In this document: piece by piece, positions 62,092-64,000 of the stretch
How positions within the stretch are numbered: position 1 is the first letter of the stretch
Layout: each line of letters begins with the position of its first letter
Source of the DNA: Agelaius tricolor
Lineage: Eukaryota; Chordata; Aves; Passeriformes; Icteridae
Direction: 5' to 3'
Length of the DNA: 64,000 nucleotides
Assembly (NCBI GenBank): GCA_023055355.1
Contig: JALJCS010000018.1
Location: forward strand, 372,001-436,000
Translations under genes and position numbers: made by a program
Notes under the pieces: generated by a model
Database searches by the model: none
Seen by the model: the letters and a program-made list of their open reading frames with translations, nothing else
Told to the model about the DNA's origin: nothing

Positions 62092-62639
62092 GATAATGAG
62101 ATGATTGGCTCTCATAATTAAAAGATAACTATTGTGTGATTATTAAGAAAAGCTTCAAGTGATGTATACTTAGGTTATTGTAGTTTAAATGTCCTCTGTT
62201 CTCCCCATAGTTCCCCTTTCCCCCCCCCCCCCCCCCCCCCCCCGTATTGTTGCTATCAGACAGGCTGGGCTGTCTAAGACAGGTAAAAAGAAGGTGTGCA
62301 CGTGTCCCTTGCAGGGGGCAGCTGGGAATGGAAAAGCTTGGTGCTTAGGGGGTGCGGCATGGCAACACCTGACCTCCAATCAAGTTTAAAAAAAGCAATT
62401 TCCACCCATAAAAAGCAAAGAGCTGACTGACAGACTTTGAAGGGGCCAGGGTTAGCTGATACAACCCCCAGGGGTATAAAAGATTGAGCATCCATCTTGA
62501 AGATGAACTAGCCACGTGGTGTGCATGAGGGGCAGTTCCCAGCACTGCAGCTTATTCCTTATGTAGTCCTTTGTTGTTTTTTTTGTTAAGGTTTAATAAA
62601 CCCCTTTAAATTTTCAAAGTGAGTAGTTGTCTTCTCACG
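62092..62639 (+). mobile_element. ERV LTR, plus strand, same family as 44300-44658
   Basis: It shares ATGAGATGATTGGCTCTCATAATTA at the start and GGTTTAATAAACC plus GTTGTCTTCTCAC at the end with the LTR at 44300. It is about 190 bp longer, holding a C24 run (62220-62243), a TATA box (GGGTATAAAAG near 62473) and a GC-richer U3. The terminal TG and CA are degraded, and no target duplication is seen. Confidence 0.7.
62220..62243 (+). repeat. Poly-C run, 24 bases
   Basis: Twenty-four consecutive C, inside the LTR at 62092-62639. The length is likely to be polymorphic or uncertain in assembly. Confidence 0.95.
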
Positions 62640-63799
62640 TTTGGGAGGTGACGAGGATATGGCTGTAGGGGGTAGACTTGGGAAGCCAAGGGCAGATTTG
62701 AGAGCAGTTACTCCAGGTCTTCATGTTTCATGCTGAGTTCTGAGCTCAGCAAGATCACAAATTTCTGCTCTTCAAACCCAGGTCACTGACTGCTGAATGA
62801 GTGGACCCACAGGGTCTGCCAGCAACATCCAACTTTCATCTATCTCTGCTGAGCTGGGCAGGGAGGAAAGTGATGGGTTACAAATTTGCTGGACTGAGTG
62901 CAGTCATGAGTAAGTTCTACTTCACAATTTGGAGACTCTTTTTAAAACTGCCTACCACACTTCTGCCTCAGCTTTTTATGGACTAACAAAGCAGGTTCTC
63001 TTTCCCTTCCCATCCAACTTGGTCACCCAAACCATCTGTACCTGTGCCAGATGAACTTTCACTTTCCTGGAATGAGAGACATTTGACTTGTAAATACACA
63101 CAACTTCTGATGCATGTCACAAAAGTATTGTGTGAGGATATACTTTCCTCCTTGTGGATATAATTCTACATTAATTTTTGGGAGTTATCGTTTAAAAAAA
63201 AAATTAGCAGTCACTTCCTTTCGTTTCCTGATCATAGTGAAAAGCAAACTCTGACATTGTTTTGTTAGTAATGTTGGAGAATTCATGTACTGGGTTAATA
63301 TGTCAGCCTTTCTTACAATAAATAATACAGAATTGTACCACATTAATGAGAATAATTAAACTGTAATATAATTAAATATGTATCTAAGCCCTGAAACTTC
63401 CCTGTGAATGATAGCTCATACTGATTCAACTGTGTGATGAAAAAGCTTGTACCAGTTTTGTCCCAGATGACAGTCAAATACAGTATGAAGGAAGTATCTC
63501 ATGTTCCACCTGTGTCCAATGGCAATTTGAAATTTGGCTGAGAGAAACAGTTCCTTTCAGAGAACAGAGAAAGTCTCTCCATGCATCAGAGCATTCCTAG
63601 AAGTCTTGGCTCTGGAAACGAATGTATCTTTTTGTAAAATATCTTGGTGCTAGGCATGTAAATTTCTGTGGTTACTTTGGCTTGCTGTATTTATTATGAC
63701 ATCACACATGTATTTTACTTGTTGTGGTTTTAGAATGATATTCCTCAATTGGAAACACTGCAAACCACGAGTTGCTTGTTTGCTCTCCTCTCCTTTATC
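62640..63799. other. No recognisable feature
   Basis: AT-rich DNA with frames of 61 codons or shorter. Confidence 0.45.
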
Positions 63800-64000
63800 C
63801 CCACTTTGATGATTTGGAGAGGAGAACTAGAGGCACAAAAGGCGAAGATCACGGGTTGCAATAAGAACAATTTACTGGAAACAGCAATGACAAGACAACC
63901 AACAGTAACAGCAACAATACTAATAAAAGAGTGTACAAGAAACGGTTTGCACCCGAGTTCTCACCCCGACAATACCCGACCATTCCCCCTGCCGGGCTAA
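63800..64000 (-). mobile_element. Probable ERV LTR, cut by window edge
   Basis: The blocks GGCGAAGATCACGGGTTGC, AATAAGAACAATTTACTGGAA and ATAAAAGAGTGTACAAGAAA, with C-rich ends, are familiar from a common songbird LTR in reverse orientation. Neither end can be fixed here. Confidence 0.45.

Overview
The window looks like avian, most probably songbird (passerine), nuclear DNA. The reasons are CR1 LINE 3' ends, several LTR families typical of bird endogenous retroviruses (ERVs), an alpharetrovirus-like Env remnant, and spliced vertebrate exons. It is gene-poor and repeat-rich, as on a W chromosome, a pericentromere or another low-recombination region. No chromosome can be assigned from the sequence alone.

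Layout. 1-8335: satellite array with a 2128-bp higher-order repeat (HOR), each built from five related ~400-435-bp monomers. Full copies look identical, and the right edge decays. 8370-9284: 3' end of an alpharetrovirus-like ERV (Env transmembrane subunit, polypurine tract, LTR). 9285-13400: no recognisable gene. 13400-19100: diverged repeats, a CA microsatellite, a long CCTTGC-rich low-complexity tract that switches strand near 15240, and an LTR. 19778-20180: CR1. 21565-22525: ~188-bp tandem repeat.

22850-29102 is a layered locus. Four minus-strand exons of a ferlin gene (otoferlin/FER1L6 type, C-terminal part) lie at 29004-29102, 28504-28740, 26352-26595 and 24824-24949, with vertebrate-type splice sites at most boundaries and one frameshift. 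Their introns and 3' flank hold a CR1, an LTR, and a decayed gammaretrovirus-like gag-pro-pol fragment that is itself split by another LTR. I read this as a ferlin pseudogene or degenerate paralogue.

29990-31090 is a CpG-rich, promoter-like segment carrying a 41-bp tandem array of YY1-like and E-box motifs. Weak candidate exons follow on the plus strand.

33271-44658 is an LTR cluster. It includes a 977-bp palindrome made of two inverted LTR copies bounded by a single 4-bp target duplication (38701-39677). One unrecognised protein-coding first exon starts at 45746. The rest (45834-64000) is AT-rich, mostly single-copy-looking DNA with a 1.5-kb LTR (48645-50193), a CR1 (59225-59605), a perfect 17-bp hairpin (59074-59113) and more LTRs near the right end.

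No complete functional gene, rRNA, canonical tRNA or CRISPR was found. LTR families are assigned by recognised sequence character and ends, not by a database search.
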